64,000 nucleotides of DNA, from the NCBI RefSeq assembly GCF_901000735.1, contig NC_081545.1, forward strand, positions 35,023,634-35,087,633, given 5' to 3'. The translations under genes were made by a program, and so were the position numbers. Numbering within the stretch: the first letter of the stretch is position 1; the number at the start of each line of letters is the position of its first letter. This DNA is from Corylus avellana (taxonomy: Eukaryota; Streptophyta; Magnoliopsida; Fagales; Betulaceae). The notes beneath the pieces are model-generated. The model saw only the letters and a program-made list of their open reading frames with translations. It did no database searches and had not been told where the DNA came from. Below, piece after piece: positions 11,654-24,090 of the stretch.

Positions 11654-12623
11654 AAATTTAAAACACTAATATACTAGTATTAGAACACTACTATAGCAAT
11701 ATTTGGCATGGAAATTGAGTGATATTAGAACACTAATACAGCAATATTTATCATTACGAATAACAATATCCCCATGTCACTTTCATCGGCTATGGATGTA
11801 AGTTCTCTTAGGCTATCAATTTTATTACATTTTCTTACAAATTGATGTGGCAATGCTACGTGGTACTGTCACGTTAGTTACATAGTCCTAGCGTAGCTAG
11901 CCCTCTTTTTTACATTAGCGTTTTTGTCCATTCCACCGCCTTGACCTACCATCTCCGCGCCAACACCGACAATACCAACCACCATGTCTCCTAATGAACT
12001 ATCACATCAATTTATAGAAAGAATGTAGTAAAAGTAGTCATACCCCCAGGGTCCAAATCTCATGATGTTTGACCACCCAAATTTTACAAAAAAATAAAAT
12101 AAAACTAATAGAGGGAGGGTGCGGGTCCACCTGCCCTTTGAATCCCAATCCCAAAATGGCACCCCAGATATGCCTCACCAAAATCCACAACATTGATTTG
12201 AGGCTACTAGAAATTAGAGAAACGCCAAAAGGATTAAAGCTAAGGAAATCTCAAAGCTTGATGATGGTTGCTTGAAATGGGGGGTGCATCCGTGCAAAGC
12301 TGTCCTCGGTTCCATGTATACCAGCTGGCTGGGCTTAAAAAACCTCGTCTACCTTAGTAAAATCTCCAAGTGGCCGTAAAAAAATACACATAGTCCACAT
12401 GAAACCACGCAAGTGGGCCTTCCTTAGCTATCGAATAGGGCTTGTTATTATCCTTTGAAGTTTTTCATGCCACGGAATATGCATGCAGGCAAGTAGTAAA
12501 CATTTCATGAAGATGACCATTTCATGGACTAAAGGCTAAAGCTTCCTTTTTCTTATTCCAAAATAGCTGCCGTATCAAGACATGGGCAAAGGAATTGTTA
12601 AGTTTAATATGGATAAAGTGTTA

Positions 12624-12626
<3 letters not shown>

Positions 12627-12657
<31 letters not shown>
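12627..12657. repeat. (ATT)n microsatellite
   Basis: About ten uninterrupted TTA units followed by a T-run. Confidence 0.9.
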
Positions 12658-12658
<1 letters not shown>

Positions 12659-13319
12659 TTTTATCGCTCTAAGTTATTTTTTACGCTCATTTATCGCTCT
12701 TATTTCATATCGACTTTATTTATCTTTAAGTTAAAACCCACATCACGTGTTTATCGATGTGAAATGAGTGTGAAGAATAGCATTACTCTTTTTAATTATA
12801 AAATGCATTTTGAACAAATATCGTAGACTCTGAATTCAAATCAACATCTAAGCAAGTCCAAAATGACAACTTACTTTATGGAGATGTGGGGTTTAAGGGT
12901 AGGGATTAGCATTTAGACACTAGTTAGCAAGCTTGTTGGTGTCCTAATCTCCCTGACCCTACCACCATGGTTTAAATGATGCAAAGTTACCAATGGTCCA
13001 AGCTTAGTGACCCCAAGTAAAAGCAGAGTAAAAGCAAGCAAGCAATACCCCTCTCTCTCTCTCTCTCTGTGTCTGTGTGAATAGTCACCATAGAAAGAAG
13101 CTCTCATTCTTTTTTTCTCTTTCTTCAACTTTTTTCTAATTCCAAAAAGTTTAATCTTCTGGAAAAAAGAACAGAAAAAAGAAGAGAAATAAAGAATGGA
13201 ATGTCGATCTGAGCCTATTCAGTCTTGACGAATAAAAAAAGAAAAAAGAAGCAGAAACTCAGAGAGACAGAGACAGAGACACAAGCAGGGAGAGTGAAAC
13301 AGAGAGAGAGCAGAGAGAG

Positions 13320-16300
13320 ATGGGTGGGGTGACGTCGTCTATGGCGGCCAAGTTCGCCTTCTTCCCGCCGAACCCACCGTCGTACAAGCTGGTCAAGGAC
13401 GATCTCACGGGTCTCTTGCTTCTCAGCCCCTTTCCTCACCGCGAAAACGTCGAGGTTCTCAAACTGCCGACTCGCCGGGGCACCGAGATCGTCGCCATCT
13501 ACATTCGGCACCCCATGGCCACCTCTACTCTGCTCTACTCTCACGGAAACGCCGCCGATCTGGGCCAGATGTACGAGCTCTTCATTGAACTAAGCATCCA
13601 CCTCCGCGTCAATCTCATGGGGTACTCTGAATTTAGCTACTGTCCCTTCTTGCCAACTTTGAAACTTTTTGGTGCTTTGCTCTCGTGGTTCGGTCAGTTT
13701 TGGCATCTGGGTGTTCGAAAATTTGAGCTTTTTATGCTTTGTTCTTGCTGGTTTTTGAGTTTTGGTAGTTCTAGCGTTTAAGATGTAGTTTGCATTTGGT
13801 TGATAGAAGTGGGAATTCTGTGTGACAAGCTCGGATTATTGACAATTAGCTGAAAATGGAGATTTGGTTGGTGTATTTGTAATTCTAGCATGACTTAATT
13901 TAGCATCTAGATTTAATTGGAAATGAAAATTGTATAACTTGAGTTGTTTTGTAGATATATAGATTAGAGGTTTTGTCCTTTTATCTACGTTTTCCACAAT
14001 CTGAAGTGATTTCTGCACCTTTTGCATTGTAGCTTGATCAGTTGATCTCCCACTCAAAAAAAAAAAAAAAAAAAACAAGTTGATCTCCACCGGAATTGGG
14101 GAGTTGGTTCTGGCTCTTCTTGATTAACTTACAGCTTACGACGAAAAAAATAAATAAATAAAGGGGGTGGGCGCCTTGGAGGTGTAGCTTTGTGAATGTA
14201 ATGCAGAATAACTTGATTATTCTGTGTCATTACTGATTACTAACTTTTGCCTATTTCTAATGCGGGTAGTACAGTATGGTGTAATTGGTCCACAAGGCTC
14301 TGAGCGTGGGTGTCTTACTAGATTTATTTATGATATTCTTTTTGACGAGTCAAAACTTCATAATCATATCTTATCTGTTGATATTCATAAAAAAGAAACT
14401 GATCTGTTGATGCATCTGCAGAATAAACAACATATTCTCAATTACAAAGTGACTAATAAAGCATGAAATGGCAGTTTTCTCATACAAAAGTTGGTAATTT
14501 TGTGCAGGTATGACTATTCTGGATATGGGCAATCATCGGGAAAGGTTTGTTGGAAATTCGAAATTTTTTGTCAGCAAAACTATCTTGTTCTGTAACCTGT
14601 GTGGTGCAGTAGAAATCTGAAAGCGTCATCTTAAAGCACTTTTCTTTTCTGCCTTGCAGCCTAGTGAGCAGAATACATATGCTGATATTGAGGCTGCATA
14701 CAAGTGTCTTGAAGAAAGCTATGGTACTAAGCAGGAAGATATCGTCCTTTATGGGCAATCTGTTGGAAGTGGTCCCACTTTGGACCTTGCAGCTCGATTG
14801 CCTCAGTTAAGAGCTGTTGTTCTGCATAGTCCCATACTTTCTGGCTTAAGAGTCATGTATCCTGTAAAGCGTTCATACTGGTTTGACATTTATAAGGTAA
14901 TATAGTTCTGTTCTGTTTGCTTTTCATATTTATTCAGGTTAATTGATACATCTATGAATTATTTAATCTAATAGGATGCTGTTTTCTGTTGTTTGTGTGC
15001 AGAATATTGACAAAATCCCACTGGTTAATTGTCCTGTTCTTATAATTCATGTAAGTATGCTATTCTAAATGTTTTCTGTTTTATAATAACACATGCTGTA
15101 AAAATCATTACCCATATGGATTTTAGATTTATGAGGAACAATTTCATTTTTTTTATGAGTAAATCAATCTCATTAAAAAGCACAAAGGGCATGCAACCCA
15201 AGTAGATAGAAAGTATATGAGAGAGGCCTCCAATTAGGGAGAGGGGGGAGAACACAAGGGACAATTTCATAAATATGACCTAGTAGGCATTTTATATGCT
15301 GCATATTGTCCTGTTCAAAATATAATTTGATATGGTGGAAGTTAACATCCTTTTTATTTAGTTTGAAGACCTTTAACCTTTGAATTAATAGAGTGAGGAG
15401 GTGCTAACTAACCTAATGTTTCTGGTACTGTGGTACATATATCATTTATCTTTAATCATTGACGCTTCTTAATTCTTATGCTTGTGGCTATTTTCATAAG
15501 ATCTTAACTTTTGTTTTTTCTGTAGGATATATCAAGTGTGGGAATACATGTTTGCTTGGACTTGTGGCATTTTGAAAATTTTTCCTTTTCTAACTTTTGT
15601 ATGTTAGGTTGCATGTAAACAATCTTATTTTATCACCTATTTCAACTATCATGTTTTCCCATGTTGGTTAGGTTCTAATCCAATTCTTATGAATCAAGTC
15701 TGATATGATTAGCTCTGCATTTGTATTGTTGCCAATGAATGGGTTCAAATTCAAAGTTCAAAGAAGAAGATAGTTGTCGTGGTAGTAAGTACTAATTGCC
15801 AGTTTTGGAGGATTGGCAATTTATACATATTTTGTTAACTATGGTTCATAAAAAATAAATATTTCTGCCATTGAAGCGCTCTATATCGCGTCAGTGAGAG
15901 AACTATGGGATGGGTTCTCTTATGAGCGGGGCCATAGTTGACCTTTTTCTAGATATTGATTTTGTTGTGTTTCTGTACGACATTACTCTTTGGATGTTTA
16001 ATGCAATGTCTAGCTTTCATATTTCAGAGGATTTTACTCTTGATATTATTAGATACCAAACTCCATTGGTGTCTTCATTCTAATTAATATGTCCCTTTTG
16101 AACAAAATTTAAGATGGATCAATATATTTTGAACTGTGCATTCTATTTAGTGGGAATCAAATCCACATTTCAATTTATTTTGTTCATCTAATTGTCTATA
16201 TAGTGCTACGTTATTTAAAATTTTAAATAGCGTGGCAACATATTCACCATTAAATCTAATATGGACCTTGAAATAGATCCTCTTCACTTATCCATTTTTA

Positions 16301-17060
16301 ACTTGGAAGGCTAGGATTCTAGCTGAAGCTGATTCATCATTTTTAACATCTCTAATATAAGAACAATGTTAATGACTAGTTTGTTTTTTGAAGTCTTCTA
16401 ATGTTAAAGATGTTATGATTTTTCCTCTCTTAGGGCACTCATTTGTAAACAAGCATTTACAATCACAAGTAGATTGCTTCCCACAGAGAGAGAAAGGGAC
16501 TGTTTGGTGGATGCTTCAAAGAAAAATAAGTGAAAACGATACCGCATTTAATCTGGGTCTTTAATATCCTTTTGTAGGGGACGTCGGATGAAGTTGTTGA
16601 TTGCTCTCATGGTAAGCAACTCTGGGAACTGTGCAAAGAGAAGTATGAACCACTATGGCTCAAAGGAGGAAACCACTGTGATTTGGAGCTCTATCCTGAG
16701 TATATAAGGCATCTCAAGAAATTTATATCAACAGTCGAGAAGTCTCCTTCCCAAAGATACAGCTCCAGGAGGAGCACGGACCAGTTTGAACAGCCTCGGA
16801 AGAGCACTGATTTTTTTGAAGTTTCAAGAAAGAGCACTGATAGGAGAGAAAAACCAAGGCAGAGCACTGACAGACCTGAAAAACTGAAAAACCTGTCTAC
16901 CAATGTTGATAAGCTAGAAAAGTTAAGAATCTCCTTTGATCACCTGGAAAGGTCTCGGAGGAGTGTGGATTGCCATGAGAAGTCTCGAAAAAGCATTGAC
17001 CACCAGTTGGAAAGAGCACGCAAGAGTGTTGACCGGCTGGATAGAATACGAACTGGGTAA
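13320..17060 (+). CDS. ABHD17-like alpha/beta hydrolase with Ser/Thr-rich repeat tail
   Basis: Five exons: 13320-13621, 14508-14544, 14660-14896, 15003-15050 and 16578-17060. They join in one frame to give 368 residues. The fold is that of the ABHD17/BEM46-type serine hydrolases: [14 protein letters not shown] (oxyanion region), [12 protein letters not shown], nucleophile elbow GQSVGSG (Ser147), acid in GTSDEVVD (Asp212 or Asp216) and catalytic His241 in GGNHCDLE. Animal ABHD17 proteins depalmitoylate membrane proteins; the plant substrate is not known to me. Gly2 (MGGVTSS) makes N-myristoylation and membrane attachment plausible. From about residue 264 to the end runs a basic tail with about nine degenerate copies of (R/K)(K/R)S(T/V/I)D, far longer than the hydrolase core requires and reminiscent of kinase target sites. 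A LINE tail (15,148-15,257) lies in intron 4. Confidence 0.9.
15148..15257 (-). mobile_element. 5'-truncated LINE (L1-type) 3' end in ABHD17 intron 4
   Basis: Read on the minus strand, the insert ends '...tacttgggttgcatgcc...gattgatttactcat' plus poly-A, the usual 3' tail of plant L1 LINEs. It is flanked by near-identical 13-bp repeats (ggaacaatttcat at 15135-15147, gggacaatttcat at 15258-15270). It carries no coding capacity. Confidence 0.7.
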
Positions 17061-17890
17061 TTTTTCTTATAACCAGTTGTATAATTCATCCACGGGTTTG
17101 GTATTGTGGGAAATTTATTTGGGGCTTTTTTTCTTCTTCTTTTCTTTTCTTTTTTTAAATTTATGGTTTTCCAGCTGTGTAGTTTGGCTTATTGCAGTTC
17201 TAAATAACTATGGTATGAAATGAGAAAGGGTCTGGTGTTACAATGGGTTCCTTCTTTCATTCCCCACTACATTGTGGCTTCATTTTCTTTATATAGTTTT
17301 TATTTTTTATTTTTTCAGTCTCCAATCATTTTATCGATTATTAAATCTAGATTTACCTCCAATCCCATTGTGCCTATAAATAGAAAGTATCATCACTTAA
17401 ATGCAGGATCCTCTCTATTGATGTGTGCATGGCATCTCATTAGGGTATGGTGAAAGATATAGGATTGGTCTCTTTACTGTTGCATACTTATCCGTGTGTC
17501 TCGATGTAATGATCCAAGTAATGCCATTAAGGAACTTTGAGAAAGAAGTTTGAGAAATTTCTTTAAATACCATTAAGGAATTCACACATTTGGTGATTAT
17601 TATCATTCTGCTTGACACATAATCAAGTTTGTCTGTTGCCGAACAAGAGAACAATTCAAATATTACAAAGTGAAAAATAAAATAAGTAAAAAACAGGAAC
17701 TTTGAGAAAGAGTTAACTTCCATCCTTCGTCAATGGAAACAACCTGAAGTTTGCTGACAGGCCGCATCTCAACCCTGCAACCTAGTGTTATATATTTAGG
17801 CCTAGCCCTCTCTTTCGTGGTAGATGCATAACTGAAGATAGCTAGTCATAAATTCTGTTTGTGAAATATTTGGTTGTATCCGAGGAACAG
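17061..17890. other. Convergent 3' flanks of the ABHD17-like and GPDH genes
   Basis: This is the 3'UTR and terminator region for two genes facing each other. It is T-rich on the ABHD17 side, and no additional coding exon or repeat stands out. At 829 bp it is short enough for overlapping 3' transcripts to be possible. Confidence 0.5.
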
Positions 17891-20477
17891 TCAGTGGTAT
17901 TGGGCAGAGCCATCTACCAGAGACGGTCTGGGTGTGCGCTCACTATGTTCAACAATGGCTGATGGTGGAAGATGACCAATGCAGATCTCATGCACCGACG
18001 CAAAAAGTGGAAACAACTCTAGCCATCCACGGTGGCTTAGAACCTCATAAACTTCTCTAGCCGTTGAGACGCCCTTCAAGACAGACGAAAACTAGATAAG
18101 TAGAAGAAACTAGGAAGTATTCAGAGTCCTTGATAACTGCAATTAATAATTTAATATATTGGTTTTCTGGGACTCTTTTTTCTTCTAATTTTTGGCTAGG
18201 TGTTTGTTTTCTGGTATTTTGCATATATGAACAGGGAAATTGATATGGCATTTTGGAATTTCTTTTTCTTTATTTCCCAGTCAGAGTTATTCAAGGTGAC
18301 AAATATAAACCTGTAATTTCTGGCCCTGCAGCATCTCTGCTTCAAGCTCATCAAATGACCTGCAGCCAAGGAATAAGCAGGGTCACAGGTAAACTTCATC
18401 ATTTATGAGATGAAAACTGTGCACCAGATAGACAAGACCAACCTTTTCCCTTCATTCTTTGCAAAAGCCTCTGCAACTTTTCTGTTTCTTCCTCCCACTG
18501 CCATACACGATATAGTTATTATAGTATAAGCAAAATTATGCTGCAAAGGAGAATTAAAGGAATCTATCTACATCCTTACAGCATGTTGTAATCAGATCGG
18601 CAACGCCACAGCTCTCAAAGAAGGTGGTATCCTTAACAGTGGAAAACAACAACTTGGAAAATGCCTTCATCTCTCTCAGACCAATTCTCATGATTGCAGC
18701 CTAAGCATGCATAAACAGCCAAGATGAATAGCAAAGCAAAGGAGACACTGCTTAAATACCTTCTAGCTGAGACAAGTATTGTTTACTCACTTTTGTGTTA
18801 TTCCCCATCTCCAAGCCATCCACAAAACCTGTCCCATTAGTTATTAATTTCTTCCATAACTTATTAAATTTATTTAAAGGAGAAGAGAAAGAGCTAAGTT
18901 GTACTAATAACCTGCTGCTAAGGCCACGACATTTTTCAGAGTCCCACATAATTCAACTCCTTCCACATCTTGGACCTATTTACAAAAAATTACAAACAAG
19001 CATGCCTTAGATATTGATTTGAGGTGCACTTAATCATACCCAATTTATAAGATGGCACTTCTAAAGGCTATCAATCTGACAAAATAATCTTAAGTCAATT
19101 CTTCTATTCAAATTAGGGCCGACAATTTTTGACACAATTTGCAAACCTAATACAAACCCATACGAAATTAGCGAGTTAGAGTTGAGGGTTCTGACCCATT
19201 TAATGAAAAGAGTCGCGTTATGGTTGACCTATATAGTCTTAAACTCATGTCTCGATACAAGGCAAACCCGACACACGAACACGAATTGCCGCCCCTAATT
19301 CAAATTAAGGTTTTTGTGAATGATTGGAATCATAGTTCTTCATATTACTTGCTAAGTAATTCACAAAATTGATGTTTATCAACTGAACAATGTGTGTACT
19401 GTACTCACAGCTGTGACAATGAAATAGGGAGTACTAAACAGTTGAACCCATTTCTCTGCAATCTGTCTGTTCCCTCTATATCCAACCGTTGCTTCACTAA
19501 ACTTCTCCACAGCAATCTGCGTAGTTAGGAAAAGCAAATGACCAATGAGCTGGGACGTGAATCACGAAGAACTATTGAAAATTGTATTAATTACCTCGTT
19601 AGCGATATTGGCCCCCATTAGGACACAACAATTAGTCCCCAATTGCTGGGAGATGAGAGTAGAGATCATGCATGGGCCTTCCATCTTCACCTCCATCCCT
19701 TTGATGAGGGAAATGGCCTCCACATCTCCCTTAATTTTCCCAACAAGACTCTTGCATATTCCCTCCATAAATTGATGTGGGGTCACAAAAACCAACATGT
19801 TTGCATCCTTTACTGCATTTTAAATTGTAGATGTTAATTGTAAGACAGGACACTCAGAGAAAAGCAAGAAACCATTACCTGCATTTTCAAGGTCTGGGTC
19901 TGCAACAACATTGTTTCCAAGTTTAATGCCAGGGAGGTATTTAACATTTTCCTGTTAAAGAAACTAACAAAGATTAATTCTTGGAACAAAGATGATAATG
20001 ATGTAATGTAAGTCATAAGGTGTTTACATTGTCACGGTTGATGACATCTGTGAGCTTCTCGCCGCTTGGTAATGTTTCCTCATACACCCACATCCTCACT
20101 TCGTCTGAATTTCACAGGAGAAGTTCAAATTCAAAATGGGTTTTCAATTTTCATCCTACAAATAGAAAGTGCAAGGCATAGATACCGTGGAAAGAGCCGA
20201 GCCTAAGCGTGTTGGAGGCAAGGAGCCTGGCAGCCACACTGCCCCAGTTTCCGCTACCCACAACGGTGACTTTGGACTTGTGAGCAGCTTCATCGTTTGA
20301 GAAGTCGTTGCTGTGGGGCGCGGCTGCTTCATCTTGCGCTCGTTCTTGGGCTTCCATTGCTGGAGCCATGAAGGGGGAGAGATTTGTGAATGATCTGCGG
20401 AAGCGAGGAAACTTAGGAGGAGCTGGGAGTGAAAGGCGAAGGCGAAGAGTGAGTATAAGAGGAGGAGGGAGAGTCAT
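17891..20477 (-). CDS. GPDHC1: Glycerol-3-phosphate dehydrogenase (NAD+)
   Basis: Eleven exons on the minus strand: 20186-20477, 20028-20104, 19879-19951, 19595-19812, 19409-19516, 18912-18975, 18791-18828, 18580-18700, 18443-18497, 18311-18359 and 17891-18073. They sum to exactly 426 codons (425 residues). The enzyme interconverts dihydroxyacetone phosphate and sn-glycerol 3-phosphate with NAD(H), feeding glycerolipid synthesis and redox shuttling. Visible features are the Rossmann motif VVGSGNWGS (about 72-80), the stretch [14 protein letters not shown], the family signature [20 protein letters not shown] and the C-terminal [20 protein letters not shown]. The first in-frame ATG gives a basic, Ser/Leu/Pro-rich extension of about 40 residues before MEAQERAQ, which could be a plastid or mitochondrial presequence. 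Starting at Met37 or Met41 gives a cytosolic-sized protein of about 385-389 residues. The cytosolic class is closest in the core, so compartment is uncertain. Confidence 0.93.
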
Positions 20478-22535
20478 GGGGGCGGAGAAGCCATACACGT
20501 TTCGTGAGAAACTATGTGTATCGTGTTAAATCTTGGCGATCTCATCCATGTTTGTTTGTGCTATTTGTGTGTCTTGTGTGAGAGGTGTGCCTTTGTCGAC
20601 ACGACGACAACCATCCTCCCCATTTCATATCAAATAAAATCAATGGAAATGGAAGGTATTTTGTGGTTAATAATTTATTTTAATGCATTTAATTTAACGG
20701 TGTAGATAATTTAATTTTATTTAAAATTTTTAAATAATGTGATAATATATTCAAGATATGACATCATCTACATGATTGAATGTATTAAAATAAAATTTGG
20801 ATTATGAAATAACTCCTCTTTATTTCACTTGAAATAGATAAAATGTTATTATGTATAAAGAGCGACGGAGATCATAGTTTAATACGTCCCATTTAGTTCA
20901 TTTTCTTAACCAATATAATAGGGCAAATGATTGGAATATTACAACAATTTTCTTACAAATTATGTAACATTGTTACATCAACAACAATCCAACTTAATTA
21001 TTAAGTGGGGCTAAGGATATATCCTACAAGTTTTAATACAAAGTCTTTTATAAGTTAAGGTGACAGTCTATAATTGGTGAAATAATTATAGTGGCTCGCT
21101 TATCAATCATACACTTTTAATTATTTTATCAACTATGAGTTAATACATCAGTTGTAAATGACTTTGTAGTAAATTTCTTAAACATTTTCTCAAATTGTTT
21201 AGTGGATGGAGCAGTAGGTGACAAGCTAGTTTGTAAAAACTTATAATAAAAGTTATTAGTGTTATGCTTTTTTACACAATAAACAAAGATTCTTCCTAAA
21301 AAGAAACCCAAGATTCTTAAAGAAGCAAGTTCAGAAAAGCCGTTTTTCTTGCAACTTCCTGGAAACATACCAAATGCAAACGCAAGGGAGTGAGGAGCAA
21401 AACCCAATTGCCAATCTTGGTCTAAGTTTACTTTAAATTTAAGAAAATACTTGGGATATTATAGCTTTTACTACGATTGTCGGTCCACATTTTATGGAAG
21501 AAAAATGCTTTATAGAAATGAATGTCACATGCACTACTACGTGGCAAGCAACATTTTAGTTACTAATGTGATAAGTGCTACATAAATTGTCACATCAATT
21601 TGTAGACGTAGTAAGTATTATGTAGACTGTCATTTGCTACTCCACGTTTTAGTAGAATTGCCACATTGGTTTGTAAGAGATTTGTAATAAAATTTGTATA
21701 CCCCTAACAACGCTCTTTAATTTAGCCAGAAGATTATTTAAACATATATTAATGGACAACATAGGTAAGAGAGCAGTAAAATATTATGAAAGACGGTCCA
21801 AAGCAGATGTTAGTTAGGATAATTGAGCAACGCATATGATACTACTTCAAAAGTAACGCAAACAGATTCTGCGGTGTGCCTTTTGGAACATGGGCAACAA
21901 GAACTGTTTATGCATGCGCAGCCAACTATTGTGCCTAGGAGCAGGAGAAGAGACCACTTTCATTCCCATTGCTTTGTTTAATCAAGCAAATCCCATAATG
22001 TTGCCCCTAAAGAAGCATAAAGTAGTACACTTCTCTTCTTTCGGCCATTGTCGGTCAAATTAGTTAGCGGACTAAGTAATAAAGAATATAATAGTGAGAG
22101 ACTGCTGGCCTCTAGCCTCTAGCCTCTACCTCAGTCAATTTGAATAATGCAAGATTTGAAGACTAAAAGATGAAGTGGTTGCATATTGAAACTGGAGGGG
22201 GGGGAGCTTGGCTGCTTCAATCTTCCTGAGTCATGTTCTGGAGGTTGGCAATCAAGCAGCACAAATTCAGAAAACAAAAGATTTCATGCACAAGCTCTAG
22301 CATACTGAAAAGTAAAGTGACATTCTTATGAAACTTCTTGAATGTGTTCAATTGCACGGAACAGAGACCATTTGAAACTGGTGGAATTATGTGGAATTTT
22401 CATCGATTGCTTTACTCATAGTAGTGCTAACAGAAGCTAGTACAAAAAGATCTAAAACACTAACAGCTAAATAACTAGTCACTACAAGTACAAACAGAAC
22501 GCTCGGCAGAGGAAACATGAGGGAAGCTGCCTCAC
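20478..22535. other. Intergenic region between GPDH and the RGF-like gene
   Basis: No gene is recognisable. Stretches at about 20,920-21,010 and 21,520-21,680 share phrases such as 'ttcttacaaatt' and 'gtggcaa...acgt' with 11,820-11,900 and 52,690-52,930, which suggests old MITE copies. The part near 20,530 is the shared upstream side of GPDH. Confidence 0.4.
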
Positions 22536-22837
22536 TCAGGGGTCCAGCTTATTGTGCACAGGCCGCTGCCTGTGAGGTAGAGAATAATCCTCCGACCACC
22601 ACTGAGGCACCGGCTCTTGCACATTTACTTGTTTTACTCCCATTTGCTGATGATGATCGTGTAACCTCTCCACACCTGCAAACTAACCAATGTAGTGCTA
22701 AGCTTAATGCATATAGGAAAACCAATGCATAAGAGCAATCTATTTCTACCTGAGATATGTGGCCTAGCAGCAACTGTGTGGTATTGACCGAGAAAGAGGA
22801 GGACAATAATCATCCTAAGCACCAAACCTACCTTCAT
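22536..22837 (-). CDS. Root meristem growth factor / GOLVEN / CLEL-type secreted peptide precursor
   Basis: A two-exon gene of 75 codons: exon 1 22750-22837 and exon 2 22536-22675, with consensus GT-AG. The precursor starts with a signal peptide (MKVGLVLRMIIVLLFLGQYH, cleavage likely after about residue 24). A variable polar middle follows, and near the end lies a 13-residue motif, DYSLPHRQRPVHN (residues 59-71), followed by KLDP. The Asp-Tyr start, a Pro-rich basic centre and a His-Asn end match the RGF/GLV/CLEL peptide consensus. In this family the tyrosine is sulfated by TPST and a proline may be hydroxylated. The mature peptides act outside the cell through LRR receptor kinases in root meristem maintenance and gravitropism. 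The four residues after Asn71 are unusual, because many family members end at or just after that Asn. No single ORF covers the gene, so it is easy to miss. Confidence 0.82.
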
Positions 22838-24090
22838 GTTAATTCTTCTCCATACTCTCCCCTCCTTCCAACTTTCTATATGCTATAAAACACTTCTTAC
22901 TCTGCTACATCCGTACCAACTATCCCTTTATGAAGGGGATAAGACTACGAAAGGACCCACTAATGAAAATAAAATAAAGAAAAGAACAAAAATGCACTTA
23001 AATAATGAAAAATGGATCTTAGGTGAATCTAGTTAACGTGGTATTCTAAAAAGAACAACTCTTTGGGCTTATGGGTCTAACATGTCGAGTGTTTCCTTTT
23101 GTTCTTTCTACGAGTATCAACTATTAAAAAGAATAAAGTTATGTGGATATCACCACATGGTTCACAATCTTGAAATAAACTGGAGCCATTTACATTGTAG
23201 ACTGAAGACTAGGATCAGTAGCCAGTCAGCCAGCCAATCAGCTAGATGGTTCGAATGGCAACCACACAAATGAAAGCAAGCACACATGAAGAAAAGTTCA
23301 TTTCAAATCTGCAGCTATCATGTCTATTGAAATTTCTATGTATCTCTGCCCGAAAATTTTTCTTTGGCATCTCAATGGTACAGCACAATCATCTCTGTGA
23401 AATTGGCAGACTTTGTTCCACCCAACATTTTATCAGCTAAATTTGCCTTCTCATGCCCAAGTATAAGCTATTCTTTTATGAATAATGACTTCCCCCCAGC
23501 AACAACAACTGAGGCAGTTGTTACTTCAAAATGCACAGACACATAGAAACTATCTCCTGAATCAGGTCAATAATGCAATTCAGGAGATGGTTTCAAACAA
23601 GAGCAGAATTGTAAATAACTGAAAGTTACTTGTTTAATTTCGCAAGGAGGAGAAAGCAGATTTTCTTATGGAGTCAATATCAGCAAAACATGCTCAGTAT
23701 GCACATCCCAATCATTATAACATGCATTGCTTGAATGACAGAAGCATTCCATCAGCATTATAACAAAAATGCAATCATTATAACATGTTGTCTGATTGAA
23801 AAATGCAACAGTAATAAAAATGAATTCTTATTTCTTAAATTTTTCTTCGAGAATAACATCAATCAGCATCACATTCAAAAATTGTAAAATTGTCTTTATG
23901 CAGTTATATCTCAGAGACAATGGGAAAAAAATTAAATAAGATGAACTTTCTGATTGACTTATGTCATATCAACTTAAAAAATAAAGGCATATTACTCTCT
24001 TCGAAGCCAGTATCTGCAGCAACACCCTTCCTATAAGAAAAATGGAAGGGGACAGCTGGTTTGGTATTGGCAAGTAGTGATTATCATGTT
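22838..24090. other. Intergenic region between the RGF-like gene and ATP23
   Basis: AT-rich with short ORFs only. It contains a near-repeat of 'atcattataacatg' at about 23,711 and 23,774. No gene or defined repeat was recognised. It includes the upstream side of the RGF-like gene and the 3' flank of ATP23. Confidence 0.4.

Larger units (their letters stand above)
6873..13319. other. 6.4-kb gene-poor region
   Basis: Only short ORFs occur here, on both strands, with no family resemblance or splice chain. The stretch holds a TIR element (7291-7470), a 36-bp tandem duplication (8902-8973), an 18-bp retro-tail insertion (9105-9122), a TIR element (11520-11653) and an ATT microsatellite (12627-12657). 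The 3'UTR of mS38 probably extends into the first few hundred bases. From about 13,045 a CT/GA-rich leader precedes the ABHD17-like gene. Overlapping short ORFs near 10,944-11,135 (+) and 10,977-11,423 (-) were judged non-coding. Confidence 0.5.
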
